Shown: positions 35,238 through 47,709, counted from the stretch's first letter. The stretch: 64,000 nt of DNA from Acanthaster planci (GCF_001949145.1 NW_019091437.1:623539-687538); one strand, 5' to 3'. A program made the numbers and translations. Notes: generated by a model from the sequence alone, not told the origin.

Positions 35238-38200
35238 GTAAGTAAAAGAAATCCTAAGAAGTGGCAATCCTTTCCGTGTCCATGCATTTTTATTTATTTA
35301 GCAGCAGGCAACACTTAGGTACAGTGACCTCACGCTCTGGGTTGAGTCACTACTAACACAGTAGCATGTGACCTAGTGGTTAAGGTTTGTAGCTTCTGAA
35401 TATAGGGTAGGGGGTTCGAATCCAGCTGGTGGCAGCATGTTGTGATCTCGGGCAAGTCACTTTACCCCTATGTGCCTCTTTCCACCCAGGAGTAAATGGG
35501 TACCTGTGAGGGCAGACATGGTTATGTTTAGCCGTTTGGGCCAAAATGGCATCAGGCTAGTATATTCCCCTGGGAGCTGAGATGGTTTCAGGAATGTTCA
35601 GATGATGTGAGCCCAATGTGCAGGGATAACTGTAATAAGTGCATGGAGACATTCCGTAATATGTGGTGTATAAGAACTGACTATTATCATTGTTATTTAT
35701 TACTGTGGTGACTTCCTCACAGAGGAAAATACATATACCTCATGTTCTCCCACTGCTTTCACCCGCAGCCCAAGAATATGATCTGCGGTTGGTTGGCGGC
35801 TCATCCTATAGGGAGGGACGGTTGGAGATTTTCTTCCAGGGAGAGTGGGGAACAGTGTGCAGTGTATTGAAAATGCCAGAGGCATCTGTGGTTTGTCGTC
35901 AGCTAGGGTTCTCTTATGCATCTGGAGTCCAGTCCTTTGGCCGTGGAAAAGGAAATATAGTCATTGACAATTTGAATTGTAATGGCGATGAGGCCAGTAT
36001 ACTAGAGTGTTATCACAATGTGCTTGGCATGACGAGCTGTAACCACTGGAAGGATGTTGGGGTCATCTGCTCTGATGTTCTCAGCACAGAGATACCAACG
36101 ACATACAATCCTGGTAAGTTTGACAGAAATCATTTCTGCCTGTCCATGGACAAGAAGCTGGCGAAAGCTGAAATCCAGTGTGATCATCAGCCTAAGGCCA
36201 CAAAGCCAGTTCAGATTTCTAACTTTCCATTGGCACATTTATATGAAAGATTTGTTTCATTGTAAATACTGTGCACATGTCTAAGCGAACATTTGAAAAT
36301 AAAATTGCACATGTCTGTGCAATTAAAGGAGAAACTGTTGACATCACTTCTAGAACTTTTCAGGAGTTCTGCTTCTGTAGTTAAAAGTTTTCAGATTTGA
36401 AGTTGTTTTTTTAACGGCAGAACAAACATTATTCTTTAATTACATGTATATTGGTACCCTGTCTGTGATTTTGCAAGCATTTCTAACTTTGAAAAGTGCA
36501 GAGCAAACTGCCTTGGCATATTAAACGTAGCTTAGCAGTGATGATGAGTGTTGCCAGAAAGGGGGAAAGCCCTTCAAGGGGGGGGGAGGAATCTTCCTCT
36601 TCCATTGTTGAGGACATCTGCTCACCGAGCTTTCAATGCAAATTTTCCTTCATAATGTTATGTTGGCCTACATGTACATAACATGGACAGAGAGAATGTT
36701 AATACTGACAGAAACTTACCGTATATACATTAAGTAATGGTGATAAATGTATTGCCCAAATATTGAGCTTTTTAATTCTTATTCAGGAATATGACTTGTA
36801 AAAGATGAGACAGTTTACTGTATGTTAGTAATGCTGCAGGGCATTATTTTCAAGTATTGCCTATTTTACATGTAAGACACTAATTATCGTGGGCATGAAT
36901 TTACCCATAAACAAACAGAGATATCATCTCATTTAGATGTACACATTCAGGACTGTCAACAGTGAAAAGATTGTAGAATGGACAGAAATTCTGTGACAAA
37001 TTTCTGTCCATTCTACAATCTTTTCACTGTTGACAGTCCTAAATACGTACATTTAAATGAGATGATATCTCTGTTTGTTTATGGGTAAATTCATGCCCAC
37101 GATAAGTGTCTTGTCAATTTATAGCAATCACCCCAATACAAAATTATTTTCAATGACTTGTATTTTCTGAATTACATGTACGTACATGCTCTGCATTTTT
37201 GTACCCAAGACCATGACAGTGCCTCGTGGAGAAGATGTAAAAACTGAACAAAATATTGCGCTTAGCTGTGCTCCAGTGTCCCCCTTTCAAATCTCAAATG
37301 TGTTGCCAATTATACGGATGTGCCCACATGCAGATTCTCTTGGAGTCAGTCAACACAAATTTGATCCAAGCCAGTACTTCAAACACTTTATAACATGAAG
37401 GACATACTGTACATGTACACGCAAGTTCTGACTGTGGCACTCCCAATATAGCATCTATACTAGGGTTATTCCCTTGAGTTTGCACATGACCTACAGTTAT
37501 CATGTACATACACATACATGTACATGTAGTTTCAAACTAGGTTAGACCTGTGCAGAGTGGCCATTGGCTGTACATGTGGACTCTAGTTCGGCATTGTAGC
37601 AAATATCTCTCTGCAACATTTTGGAGTTTTGCAGTAGCAGTGGTGCAGTCTGGAACAAACAAGCATTTGTAAAGCCCAACTTGGTAAAGGACTGTGATTG
37701 TGGCACCGGTATGTTGTTTAAAAAGTTGGTGTATTCAGCCAAAAATACTTAAGTGCCCAGGACAAGTATTTTGAAATGATATCATCAGCAAGTGGTTAAA
37801 TTTGAGGTGCATATGGATTTTGTACATGTAGTTCACAACGCCTAATTTCTCTAAGAATTATTTCACATCATAACATACCGGTATATGCATGACCCACACC
37901 ACATTAACAGTTTGTGGTCATGTGATATTCTTACCTTTTGAACTCTATATATGCAGATGTACTCTGTCTTAACCACTTCTGTCTTTTGATACTGTAGAAA
38001 TTGAAGCTATTTTCAAGAATGGCGTATTCCGATTGGCGGATGGACCAGACCCTTATCAAGGCCGAGTGGAAGTGTTTGTTAGCACTGCCTTAGCCTGGAT
38101 GTCCATCTGCAGTACTGGCTGGGACTTTACCAGAGCGTCATTTGTGTGTAAGAAGCTGGGCTACCGACCGGCAACGTCAGCTGGAACAGGACGCTATGGT

Positions 38201-41200
38201 GCCAGTGCTGGCCCCATTGCCAACTGCTCAGCAGGGTCATTTGACTACGAAGGGAGGTTTAACTGGGAAAGGGACAGCTGTGTGGTTGTCAATGAAAGCG
38301 ATGCAACTGGTGCATGCTCTCATGACATGGCAGTAGATGTGGTTTGCAGCGGCACAGAGCCAGGTAAAGTGATTGTCCAGACAGTGTTCGCAAAACAGAA
38401 AATGTTAGATTTCCCAATCTTTGGCCGTGCATGTACATTCCACCAATTAAGTTCAGTCAGAGAAAATCTTCATCTCCTCTGCTTTTTGTGATGACAAATA
38501 CCCGACTGTCCCAGAAAAATATGTGTTGCTTCTTGCTGTGAGAAGTTTCCATTGTGTTGAATTTGGAAAACTAAAAATGAGCCGAACTTTCTGCCAAGTC
38601 TCTTTACCAGATACGTGTAACATTCACATTAAGATCACCACAGGTGGATTCGTGTGCCGTATGAAAGTAAACATGTCGGCAGTTTTGATTTCAAGAGGCA
38701 GAAGGGAACATGCCATGATGCTACAAAGTCTTTGTTAGGATGCATTTAAAGTTTCTCAACAAAGGCCTGTTTGTGCTTGGTGAGGCAAAGCATTATTGCA
38801 GGTTATCTGTTGTTCACCAGGTTCTTACAAAACCTTGCTTCGGACGTGTACTTCAAACAAATTTTTGCTGTAGGGAAACACACATTTGCGGCCAATTGTC
38901 CAGAAAGCTTACATGTAGTTTATGTGTAATGGGTACTGTGTGCCCATTTGTACAGGTCTTCAAATTCCAAAATACTAATCCTGCTTTGCTTGAAGTGTAA
39001 GAGATTGCATTTAGAACTCATAATACAGTGTGCACATTAAATAGTCTGTGACACATCATTCATTTGCCCAGACAATTCTAGAATACATTGCAACAGACAT
39101 GACTGTTGGTTTCATTCAGGCAAGGAGGGGTACATCAGATTTGCTGGTGGGTTGCGACAATTAGAAGGCCGAGTGGAAATTTACAACCAAAATGTTTGGA
39201 AGGGACTGTGCTCAGACGACTGGACAATGGCGGACGCCCAGGTCTCCTGCCGGCAACAAGGCTTGTCACCCCCCTCGGAGGCGATTTCAGGGGGGACGTT
39301 TGGGAGTAGCAAGGCTGGAGATATCCTGCAGACTTCACTGGACTGCACAGGACAGGAGTTTAGTCTGGTGAAGTGCCCCCAGACACCTAGACCCACACCT
39401 TGTACCCTTGGTGATGCTGCAGTTCGCTGTGGTGAACCAAGAGAAGGTAAGCATGAGGATGCCCAGTGTGGGAAAGATGTAAAATAGCAAAAAAAAAACC
39501 ACCTGGTTGTAATTTTGGGCATTGCCTGGCTTTGAGTTAATAAGAGTCTACTGTACATAGACTTTGGCTGTATTGAGCAACAATGACTAGGATTTTGCAG
39601 GCTGGAGGACCTGATCAAATCACATCATCCTGTATATCACAGCTTAGCATGATGCAGTAAGACTTTCTCCTTGGGTTTTGTCTCCTGCAGCTCAGGAATT
39701 TGATCTGCGACTGACCAATGGCACAACTGCTCTGGAAGGCTTTGTAGAGATAATGTACCAAGGAAAGTGGGGGACTGTCTGCCTTTTGGACAGGGAGCAC
39801 AGGAATGAGGGGAGAGTTGCCTGCCGTCAGCTGGGCTTCCAGTATGTTGTTAGAGCCACCACCAGGTTTGGACCAGAAGTTGGACAGGTGATGTTGTCTG
39901 CATTGATCTGCAATGGCAATGAAGAGCAACTGGTAGACTGTTACCATAATGCACCTGGACAGTCATCATGGTGTGACTATGGTGACGATTTGTGGGTTAT
40001 GTGCTCCAACGTTGAACCGGAAACGCCACCACCAGAACTCTCACCTGGTGAGCAGCACCGCCATACACGTACACGTTTGAGGAATAATGTCTTTGGTGGT
40101 TTGGATTGGTTGGGTCGGGTTGGCTTGGGGTGTGCTTTGTTCATTAATTTGAATTTCGATGTCACTGTTCCAAGCTGATTTCCAGATTTACACATTTAGC
40201 AGTGAACCTCTCTGCTAGTGAAAGAGTACAAATTCTTCCAGGGTAATTTTGATATGAATTTTTGGGTTGGAATCATATGCCCCCTGAAAGTTGAAGTGCA
40301 AGGAACGTGACACTAGTGTCTTACACCGTGGAGAATTGTGAAGATTCAGGAGTTTTTCCTACAAGGAGTTGTGGTAGTAAGGGTGGATTGCCTATGTGTG
40401 GTTCTTCAGGAAATTGCCTTCTTCCGTTTTTCTTGCCTTAAATTAAAACCAAGTGTGGACATAGCTTGGCTTTCATTTGACAAATTTGGCAGTTTAAAAA
40501 AAAATTGCTGTACCTACTTTGGCAAAGCTTACTGTTTACTCTTTTGTTAACTAATAGTTCACAGTAAATTACGACTTGTGAATGGGTCAGACCCCCACCG
40601 AGGTCGCATGGAGGTCTTCATGGGTGAAGAGGGGACATGGGCCACAGTATGCGGTGAAGGCTGGGACTTCAACAGGGCTGTCATGGTCTGCAAGGAACTT
40701 GACTATCGGCCCACTACTTCATTTACCACAGGGAATTATGGTGGAGGGACTGGAGTCATTGCTACTTGCCCAGCATCTGCATACAGGCTAGACTTGGACA
40801 ACTGTCAAGTGACAAATAACTGCGGTCGTGACATGGATGTTTTTGTTGTTTGTGGCGGCAGAGAACCAGGTAAGGCAAAGTACCAGTGAAATTCTACAGC
40901 TAAGATGGGAATTGAAAGAGTGATATCAGAATGGCTGCGTTCTTGTGAAAAGCTGAAGCACAGTTGTTATTACAGGGTGCTTGAAATACGTGTATTTATA
41001 CTGGAATTTCAGGATGAATTTCTAATATAGGAATTCTAAAGGCTTAACACATTTTGAAACCTAGGGCTTCTTGGGATAGATTAGCCATCCCCAAACCCAA
41101 ATAAAATGGAGTTTTTGACAAAAAAAAAGAGGACCCAAGGAATAAGAGGCATTTTTCTTTTCAAAGCGAGTGTGATGCATGCACACATTATGAAATGTGG

Positions 41201-44200
41201 TCAGTAGTCCACCTTGTTTGCAGGAGATACTACAAAATTATTTTCAACATTTAAAGTTGTGATGTGGTGGATGTACAGGATTGACAAAAGGGATGACGAT
41301 TGATTGATTCATGGTTTATTGTAAATTGCATTATAGTCATGGGCTAAATTGCAGCAAAATATGCATTAAATCAAATAATAATTATTATAAAAAGACGATT
41401 ATAAAACTGCACAATTTTATAAAATAGTTAAGTTGGTTTGAAGTATGACAACATTTATCAAAATGCATTAAGATTCTATAACATTCAAGTACACCATTTA
41501 ACCATACTAACTTACAGGTCATTCAACAATAGTTAAACATGAAATTACTGAAAAATAATTACCAAAGTACACACACAATAAAATCCCCATGGAAACATTA
41601 AAACATCAAAACCAAAAACCAGTTTGGACAGCCCATTCACAAAACTCATCAAGGGTTGATTGTAATTATTTGTGTTATCAATACAAGAATTCTCAATAAT
41701 TGTTATATTGTCAACATACTTGAGACTGAGGATCTGGCCATCGTTGTAACTTGTAAGCACAGCTCCGTTAACTTTGGCTAAAAAACCCAGTGGGCCAAAC
41801 TTAGTTCCCTGTGTTAGGCCACCATTCAAGATAACAAATTCTGAAACCTAATTTTTGTAGTGAACACATTGTGAGCGCTCCTCTTACGAAGCTGCACACC
41901 CAAGGGATCAATGATGGCTGAGTGCCCAGGTTTACACATGTAAAAAGCTTGAATAACGATGTTGTGGTTGATCAGATCAAAAGCTTTACTAAAATCTGCA
42001 ACAACGACATAACTTTTAGTTTTCACTTTGTCAGAATGAGAACACAATTTGTTTACAGATTCCACCAATAATGGGATCTTGACATTCTCTTCCCATTGCA
42101 AAATTGATTGATCCAAATTATATTCAATATCTGAGAGTACCCATTCTGTAACAAAAGACTCAGCCAACTTTGCTAAATGATCAGTCAATGTAACTGGACG
42201 TAGCTTATCCCATGACGGCGGCAGCCCATGTCTGTGACATTTTTTCTACCGTAATTAGGAAAGCTGTGCCAGTCTGTCATGTTCACACGTATTTCAGAAA
42301 ATTGTCATCTGTTGGAATGAGGTTCATTTCACGGAAAGCAAGGTACCTTTTGAATTCCTCTTTAACCTCAGAATTTGTTGTATCCTCTAGGTTTGGAGGG
42401 TCAAATCCGACTAGTCAATGGGTCTGTGCCAACTGAAGGACGTGTTGAATTCTACCATCACAAAGCATGGAGGACGATCTGTGCCGATGACTTGACCTTT
42501 GTTGGACAGCAGGTCGTGTGCTATGAGCTTGACTTTCCTTTCCCCACTCAGTCCATTCCAGGGGGAATGTTTGGCGAGAGTCCAACCCATGAGATTTTAG
42601 ATGCAGTTGTCAATTGTACTTTGCAGGAAATTCGTCTTGAATACTGTGCTCAGTCACCAAGAATGACGCCTTGTGTTGGTGGTCATGCCGCAGTGCAGTG
42701 TGGCATATGGAGTAACGGTGAGCACTTTACATTCTTGTAAAGACGTACACAGTTCTTTGAAAGAGAGACCACACAAGCAAGCTTTGGCTAGTTGAATGGA
42801 TTCTCAAGCAACACATGTAGCTCTGCAATTCATTTTTAGATTCTGACAGTTTAAATTTGAGAATTTGAGATGTAGGTAATCTTGAGTGTCTGTTCGGAGC
42901 AATGTTAGCCTGGACTGATGTGTACATGTACATGTATGTACAACACTGCATACCCAGTGTTGCCTGGGGACTAGTGAAATTTAAAACCTTTTTCAAGTAG
43001 GTCTCCAACCTGTGATTATTATTTGACCACTGATGAAGTTACTGGGGTTAAATGGCCAGTTTGAGCCTCTGTTTATATTGAGTTCATTTGAATCAACTGG
43101 CCAGCTGACATTGCAGAGATTGGTGGTCACCCGGCAGGATATCTGTGCTAGTAAGCAGGATGTCATGGGTTCCAGTCCCACCTGAGTCAGAGTAGCAGTA
43201 AAGGGCAAAACACCCATTGTCAAAGAGAAAAACAATTGTCATTTCCCACACACCGAAAGCAAAACTATTTTCATAAAATACTCTGCATTGTTTGACACAC
43301 ATTCACTTGTGAGGGTTCATTTTTGGATTACACTTAACATTTTGCTGTGAAATGTCCTAGGCGATTGGAAATGACCCTCAGGCTATTGTAGCAAACAGAT
43401 TCCCTGAGGGTACACACATTTGTAAGCTAATTCAAGTCAGCATGATAAAACACCCAGACAGCAGTTTGTGCAAAGCAGCCCAAGCCTGTGTGGTTGTGTG
43501 GTTTAAGAATGGTCTTCACAAGTAGAGTTCGCTTGTAAATGATTCTCTTGTTCACAGACTGTACAAGATAACAGATTGCATGATGGACAAGTCATTCAAC
43601 AATAAAGATTGTTACATTTCTTGTCATGTGACCCCAAACATTGGATTTTAAACTGAAGTCACAAATTTTCTGAGATCCAGTCAGCAATGGTAGATTTGAC
43701 TGCATCTAGCAATGTTTGGATTGTAGTAGTATATTTTTACGCTCTTGATTTCATTGATTTGTTCTCTGCATTTGTTCAGCCACCGAAGGGGATGTGCGCC
43801 TTAGTGGTGGTCGCTCTGTGTTGGATGGGCGAGTGGAGATATACCACAAGGGCCAGTGGGGTTCAGTTTGTGGTGCTAAGTTTGGTGCTGATGATGCAGC
43901 CGTTGTCTGCCATCAGCTGGGCTTCCGTGACCAACTGTCCCTGTCCTCTAGTGTCCTTTTGTGGAGCAGAGGCCCACCAGCGTGGCTGAGGGACCTGGGC
44001 TGTCAGGGGTATGAGGAACGCATCTCTGAGTGCGGTGCTGTGCTTGGGGAACCAGTGAAATGCCTACACCTCTTAGCAGACGTCACCTGCGACAGTCGCC
44101 CATTTACCAAGAGTAAGCTTCCACAGGCATTGCTTTTCCTCTTGGAAAAATTCTTTGCTTTGGTTCAACTGGATACTAAAGCCTCTCAATATCTCGTTGA

Positions 44201-47200
44201 TTGAGTCCTATAATTTTTGTAACTAAGGAAACAAGGGTGTAATGAAACAGTTTTATAACTTGTCATGAACTTACAAGAGCGTCACACAATTTTCACCATG
44301 TTTTGCCAATATTGTAAGTGGGTATATCATTCTTCCCTTAATGAATAGGAGGCAAATTATGTTAAATTACTTCTAGGTTAACCAAAATTTAAAGTCAAGC
44401 CATTGTCATCTAAGAAATTTGTTACTGGATGCTACATGTCACAGAAAAAAAGGAATTGGGTAGAACGTGATCATGCTCGCAGGCCATACCTTTTTATTTT
44501 TCAGGATGTCAATTTTTTTTAAGGAGGGATGTAACTAACTTTGAATAGAAGCCAGCAGTTAGTTTGTCGCAATAGGCTGGTAAACAGGATACAAGGCTGC
44601 AAGCCAGAAAGACTGATGCTAGTTTGGCTGCAATGTGATACTTGTAAGGTTTTATAATTTTTGCCTTATTCCGTCACTGCCATAATCACAACTTTTGCCA
44701 AAGAAAAATGAGATTAAAATTCACTAAATAGTTAATTTAAGATTTTCGTACTCGTGAACTCAAATTGTCCTGCTTACTGTCAGCTCCGTCTGTACTGTCC
44801 TAGCTTATGAAGCACGTCTGAGTGATGGACCCTACCCCAACCAGGGTCGCTTGGAGTTGCTCTACAATGGTGTTTGGGGCACTGTCTGTGATGATGAGTG
44901 GGACATTAAGGATGCTGAAGTGGTTTGCCGGCAGCTAGGCTTCCCTTCAGCCGTGGCTGCTCTCAGTGGTGAAGACACTACCAGTCTGTATGGATCGGGG
45001 GAGGGTGAGATCATCTTGTACGAGGTGGGCTGTGATGGTACTGAGGACAGCATCATCAAGTGCAAGCTGTCTTACCCATATTACGTTCTGTGCGATCATT
45101 CGGAAAAAGCTGGCGTTGTCTGCTTCAGCGAGAACTACCCAAGTGAAGACCCACGACCCAAGGATCCTGGTAAAAATTCTAATTGCTCAGGCTTCATGTC
45201 AGGTAGTTGTACCCACTGTAGCTGGCAGAGAGTGGCATTGGTTGTCTGCCACTGGATGTACTTAAGACTCGCGTGAGGTTTGGGCGTTCAGGTTAAACCT
45301 AACCCTCTCTGAAAAATTTAACAGGAGATTTTTAAGAGGTGTTTTGCTTTATTCAGAAAGGTAGAGCCTAGCCACTAATAATTTACTCACAGTTAGATAG
45401 CCCCTTGAAAGTGACAGTAAAGAGAATCTATTGGATAGTAAAGGTGGATTGTGGAAGATGCATGGATGTTAACAAGTTAAGTCAGTTTTGTCAAGATTCT
45501 GTGTACAGCCATTATGCTGTTCTGTCTTGCTTGTTCTTGTTTCCGTTACAGGAGACAGAGAAGGTTTGTCAAGTACCGCCATCCGCAACATTGTCCTTGG
45601 GGTCCTGGTGGGTGCCAAAGTGCTTCTCCTCTTGGTTTGGTGTGGTTACAAGTACAGCAGAAAGAGGGCTGAGCCCCGCATTGTGGTGGTGGGCCCGAAT
45701 CAGGGATTCACCAGTGCTGGCAATGATCAGTATTCTGCTGTCAGCCAGAATGAGGTATTCACCTTGAAGTGATTTGTGATTATTCAGCATTTGTTACCTT
45801 CAGTATTTAAAGTGTAGCTGCAGTGAACTTTTCTTGGAAATAGGTTTTGTGCAGTTTTATACTATTCTTCTATGTATGAAAATTATTTGAGATCTTTTTT
45901 AGGTTAATTGTATTGAAAATTGTATTGAAAAATGTACTTATTGCATTTAGGCCGGCAAATCTACAAAAGGAGTCGTCTTCATCAGTGTACAAACCAGTGT
46001 AACACTCGGGTTCTTATTCCTGGAATGACATCACTGTTTTGCTTATGAATATAAAATACTCATTAGCATAAAAGCCCCAAAGGCAGCAAAACCCCTTTGA
46101 AATTGTGAAAAAGAAATGGAAAAGGGGACCAACCGAGAAACAAAGGTGCATTTTGAGGTTGGTATTTCCAACAAATGCCATTGTAGCTGCCTTGTAACAA
46201 TTATTGACTGCTGTGATGTGGAATATGATGTTTTAAACATTCCTGTACCTCTCGCTGGTTCTTATTTGTGGTTGGCTGAACCACAGCAGGTTATGTGGGG
46301 TTTGTTAATATGGGCTAGGGAGAGAAATTTCCATCAATGTGAACTTCGTGCACATTAGGACATCATATACACATAATTTTTGAAATGTAGTGTCCAATCG
46401 GGCACTATAGTTGAAATATTCTATTATAGATCCTGAAAGGTTTCTTTTCAGGATTGAATTTAGGAGTGAGGTGTGTTACAAGACACGTGGACTGGCAAAC
46501 TTTGGTCTGTGTCCACAACAGACATGTGAGTGACCAGGACGGGACTCTCTCTCTACCATTCCATGTCACCCTGAGGGTGTTAAAACGTCATGTCCCACAT
46601 CACAGAAGCCAGTAACTGTCTTGTTATACCTCTGTCTTGAATTCTTTACAATAATTTTCCCAGTAGCATGCGCACATTAGCTCCAACATGATGTAAACAG
46701 TAGGAAAGGACCGTTATGTTTGCAGCCACTGAGCGTCTCAAAAGTCTCCCATTCTTGAAGAGCTGAGTGACATCTCTTGATGTACATGTAGCGTTGCTTT
46801 CTGAAAACTCCTAAGACAGTCCCTGGCCTTGTACCAAATGACTCTCGGCCAGAGACCTGTGATTAATAATCTTGTCGATGTGCCCTGTATTACAGACATT
46901 TTCTCCAACCATGTTTTCAAAACAACAAAGGAGAAAGCAATCTTTCTAGTAACAGCTTTTGTTATGGAGGATAGCAGAAAAGGTTTACTCATGTGTATCC
47001 CTTTGGAACAAAAGCTCTTACAAAAAAAAAATGGCTGCCATGTACAACCTCTATATGTGATAAGACCAGAGAGCTATGTAAAAACTAGAGCGCTTACTCA
47101 TGTACAAAGTGATGCCTGCTGGCCGCATCCATGTTTGTGACCCAAGCTATGGACAACTCATGATTATGTACGGCTTTTGTACGGCTATTTGCATCTGTGT

Positions 47201-47709
47201 TTGTGTTCTAAAGTGATGCGTCAACAAACTTAATGCATAAAAAACCTGAATGCACCATCAGTAAATGAGCATGTTATTTTGCTCCGCTCAAACAGTGCAA
47301 GTGCATGCACGGATTTATTGGTACCCGATGAGTGTTGCTTTCATTTGATATTCATTCTATCTGATATTGAAGGTTTTACAAGCACACACATAGATTCAAA
47401 ATGTCCGCATCCTATTTTCTCCGCATGGAGAATGAGAAGGTACATGTAGCATTCTAGTAATTGGAGCTCTGTGGACAAGACCCACTCCCAGCAGGTGCTC
47501 ATTCGGCAGACGTTTGTTTTTACTGGAGCTTGTCTGTTCTTTCTCTTGCTTCTCTTAAGGATGTACCACCAACATATGATGATGTCACCAAGGACCCTGG
47601 TAACTTTGCTCTAGTTGGAGGAACTGAGTCTTCCTCTCCACCGCCAGCGTACCCGTCTGCTCTTTCTGTAGAGGTAGCGTCGGCTGGTAATCAGACAACA
47701 GCTGTTTAA
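35156..47709 (+). CDS. Gene B: eight-SRCR type I membrane scavenger-receptor-like protein (11 exons)
   Basis: Eleven exons join into 3,168 nt (1,055 aa plus stop). All junctions are GT-AG, with phase 1 throughout and phase 0 before the last exon. Signal peptide 1-27; SRCR domains 28-938; TM exon 939-1006; PPxY tail 1007-1055. It is a tandem paralogue of gene A with near-identical exons, but lacks the first delta-class exon and the second copy of SRCR 5. Its introns carry a SINE, a LINE fragment and a long hairpin that differ from gene A. No frame disruption is seen, so it is probably functional. A role as surface scavenger or pattern-recognition receptor is inferred from the family. It is convergent with gene C; 5.2 kb separate the two stop codons. 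Confidence 0.9.
35353..35703 (+). mobile_element. tRNA-derived SINE in gene B intron 1
   Basis: A tRNA-like head has an A box (CTAGTGGTTAAGG) and a B box GGTTCGAATCC at 35413-35423. A body with CACCCAGGAGTAAATGGGT follows, and the 3' end runs into an ATTATCATTGTTATTTATTA tail. It is absent from gene A and sits close to where gene B lost the sequence carrying the first SRCR exon. Confidence 0.7.
35769..36113 (+). CDS. Gene B exon 2: SRCR domain 1 (alpha class)
   Basis: 345 nt, residues 28-142. AQEYDLRLVGG, GEWGTVC, VVCRQLGF and DVGVICSD; six cysteines. Matches gene A exon 3. The preceding intron is about 530 bp against 4.1 kb between the same two exons in gene A. Confidence 0.9.
36114..37997 (+). 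other. Gene B intron 2
   Basis: Aligns with gene A intron 3 for most of its length and contains the intact 237-bp hairpin. No exon is recognised. Confidence 0.6.
36875..37111. repeat. 237-bp near-perfect hairpin in gene B intron 2
   Basis: The left arm includes AATTTACCCATAAACAAACA, GAGATATCATCTCATTTA and GGACTGTCAACAGTGAAAAG; the right arm is the reverse complement in the same order. The loop is a few bases near 36991-36998. The gene A intron has the centre and right side only, in diverged form (12070-12260). Confidence 0.8.
37998..38363 (+). CDS. Gene B exon 3: SRCR domain 2 (beta class)
   Basis: 366 nt, residues 143-264. FRLADGPDPYQGRVEV, GWDFTRASFVCKKLGYRP and DMAVDVVCSG; six cysteines. 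Nearly identical to gene A exon 4. Confidence 0.9.
38364..39690 (+). other. Gene B introns 3 and 4
   Basis: Intron 3 is shorter than gene A intron 4 and lacks the 59-bp hairpin. Intron 4 matches gene A intron 5. Nothing else is seen. Confidence 0.5.
39120..39446 (+). CDS. Gene B exon 4: SRCR domain 3 (gamma class)
   Basis: 327 nt, residues 265-373. LEGRVEIYNQNVW, LCSDDWT, VSCRQQ and GDAAVRCGE; six cysteines. Nearly identical to gene A exon 5, so this exon is under strong constraint or recent gene conversion. Confidence 0.9.
39691..40047 (+). CDS. Gene B exon 5: SRCR domain 4 (alpha class)
   Basis: 357 nt, residues 374-492. AQEFDLRLTNGTT, GKWGTVCLLDREH and VACRQLGF; six cysteines. One codon longer than gene A exons 6 and 7, and present only once. 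Confidence 0.9.
40558..40869 (+). CDS. Gene B exon 6: SRCR domain 5 (beta class)
   Basis: 312 nt, residues 493-596. LRLVNGSDPHRGRMEV, GWDFNRAVMVCKEL and DMDVFVVCGG; six cysteines. Nearly identical to gene A exon 8 except at the start, where VHSKL replaces VDGEI. Confidence 0.9.
41300..42270 (-). mobile_element. Non-LTR retrotransposon (LINE) fragment in gene B intron 6
   Basis: On the minus strand it encodes reverse transcriptase blocks in order: LRPVTLTDHLAKLAESFV, then VVADFSKAFDLINHNIVI, then, after stops and a frameshift, GGLTQGTKFGPLGF and LKYVDNITIIE. The catalytic YVDD is YVDN. The 3' end has a TCAATCAATC-type tail. The matching gene A intron is only 185 bp and lacks it. Confidence 0.82.
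42391..42717 (+). CDS. Gene B exon 7: SRCR domain 6 (gamma class)
   Basis: 327 nt, residues 597-705. IRLVNGSVPTEGRVEFY, TICADDLT, VVCYEL and HAAVQCGIWSNG; six cysteines. Matches gene A exon 9. The upstream intron carries the LINE fragment. Confidence 0.9.
43103..43240 (+). mobile_element. tRNA-like SINE remnant, gene B intron 7
   Basis: Counterpart of 18500-18625, with a better preserved B box (GGGTTCCAGTCCC). Confidence 0.5.
43780..44112 (+). CDS. Gene B exon 8: SRCR domain 7 (alpha class)
   Basis: 333 nt, residues 706-816. GDVRLSGGRSVLDGRVEI, GQWGSVCG, AAVVCHQLGF and ADVTCDS; six cysteines. Matches gene A exon 10 with many amino-acid changes in the middle. Confidence 0.9.
44804..45169 (+). 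CDS. Gene B exon 9: SRCR domain 8 (delta class, membrane-proximal)
   Basis: 366 nt, residues 817-938. YEARLSDGPYPNQGRLEL, WGTVCDDEWD, VVCRQLGFPSAVAALSG and AGVVCFSENYPSEDPRP; six cysteines. Parts of it are closer to gene A exon 2 than to gene A exon 11. Confidence 0.9.
45552..45754 (+). CDS. Gene B exon 10: transmembrane segment and proximal tail
   Basis: 203 nt, residues 939-1006. The helix NIVLGVLVGAKVLLLLVWCG is identical to gene A, with GxxxG and the central lysine, then YKYSRK and YSAV. Donor GAG|gtattc; read-through would again add VFTLK and a stop. Confidence 0.88.
47560..47709 (+). CDS. Gene B exon 11: PPxY cytoplasmic tail and stop
   Basis: 49 codons plus TAA. It begins DVPPTYDDV and later has SSPPPAY, so both PPxY motifs of gene A are kept although the sequence between them has drifted. 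Confidence 0.87.
   Translation, partial: DVPPTYDDVTKDPGNFALVGGTESSSPPPAYPSALSVEVASAGNQTTAV

Larger units (their letters stand above)
42718..47559 (+). other. Gene B introns 7-10
   Basis: Intron 7 has the SINE remnant (43103-43240). Introns 8 and 9 match gene A. Intron 10 (45755-47559) starts with the VFTLK-stop read-through sequence and is about 1 kb longer than in gene A; the extra part shows no recognisable feature. Confidence 0.55.

Noticed and set aside
35353-35703. tRNA gene suggested by A and B boxes
   Set aside because: The cloverleaf cannot be formed cleanly and the sequence continues into a SINE body and tail, so it is a SINE.
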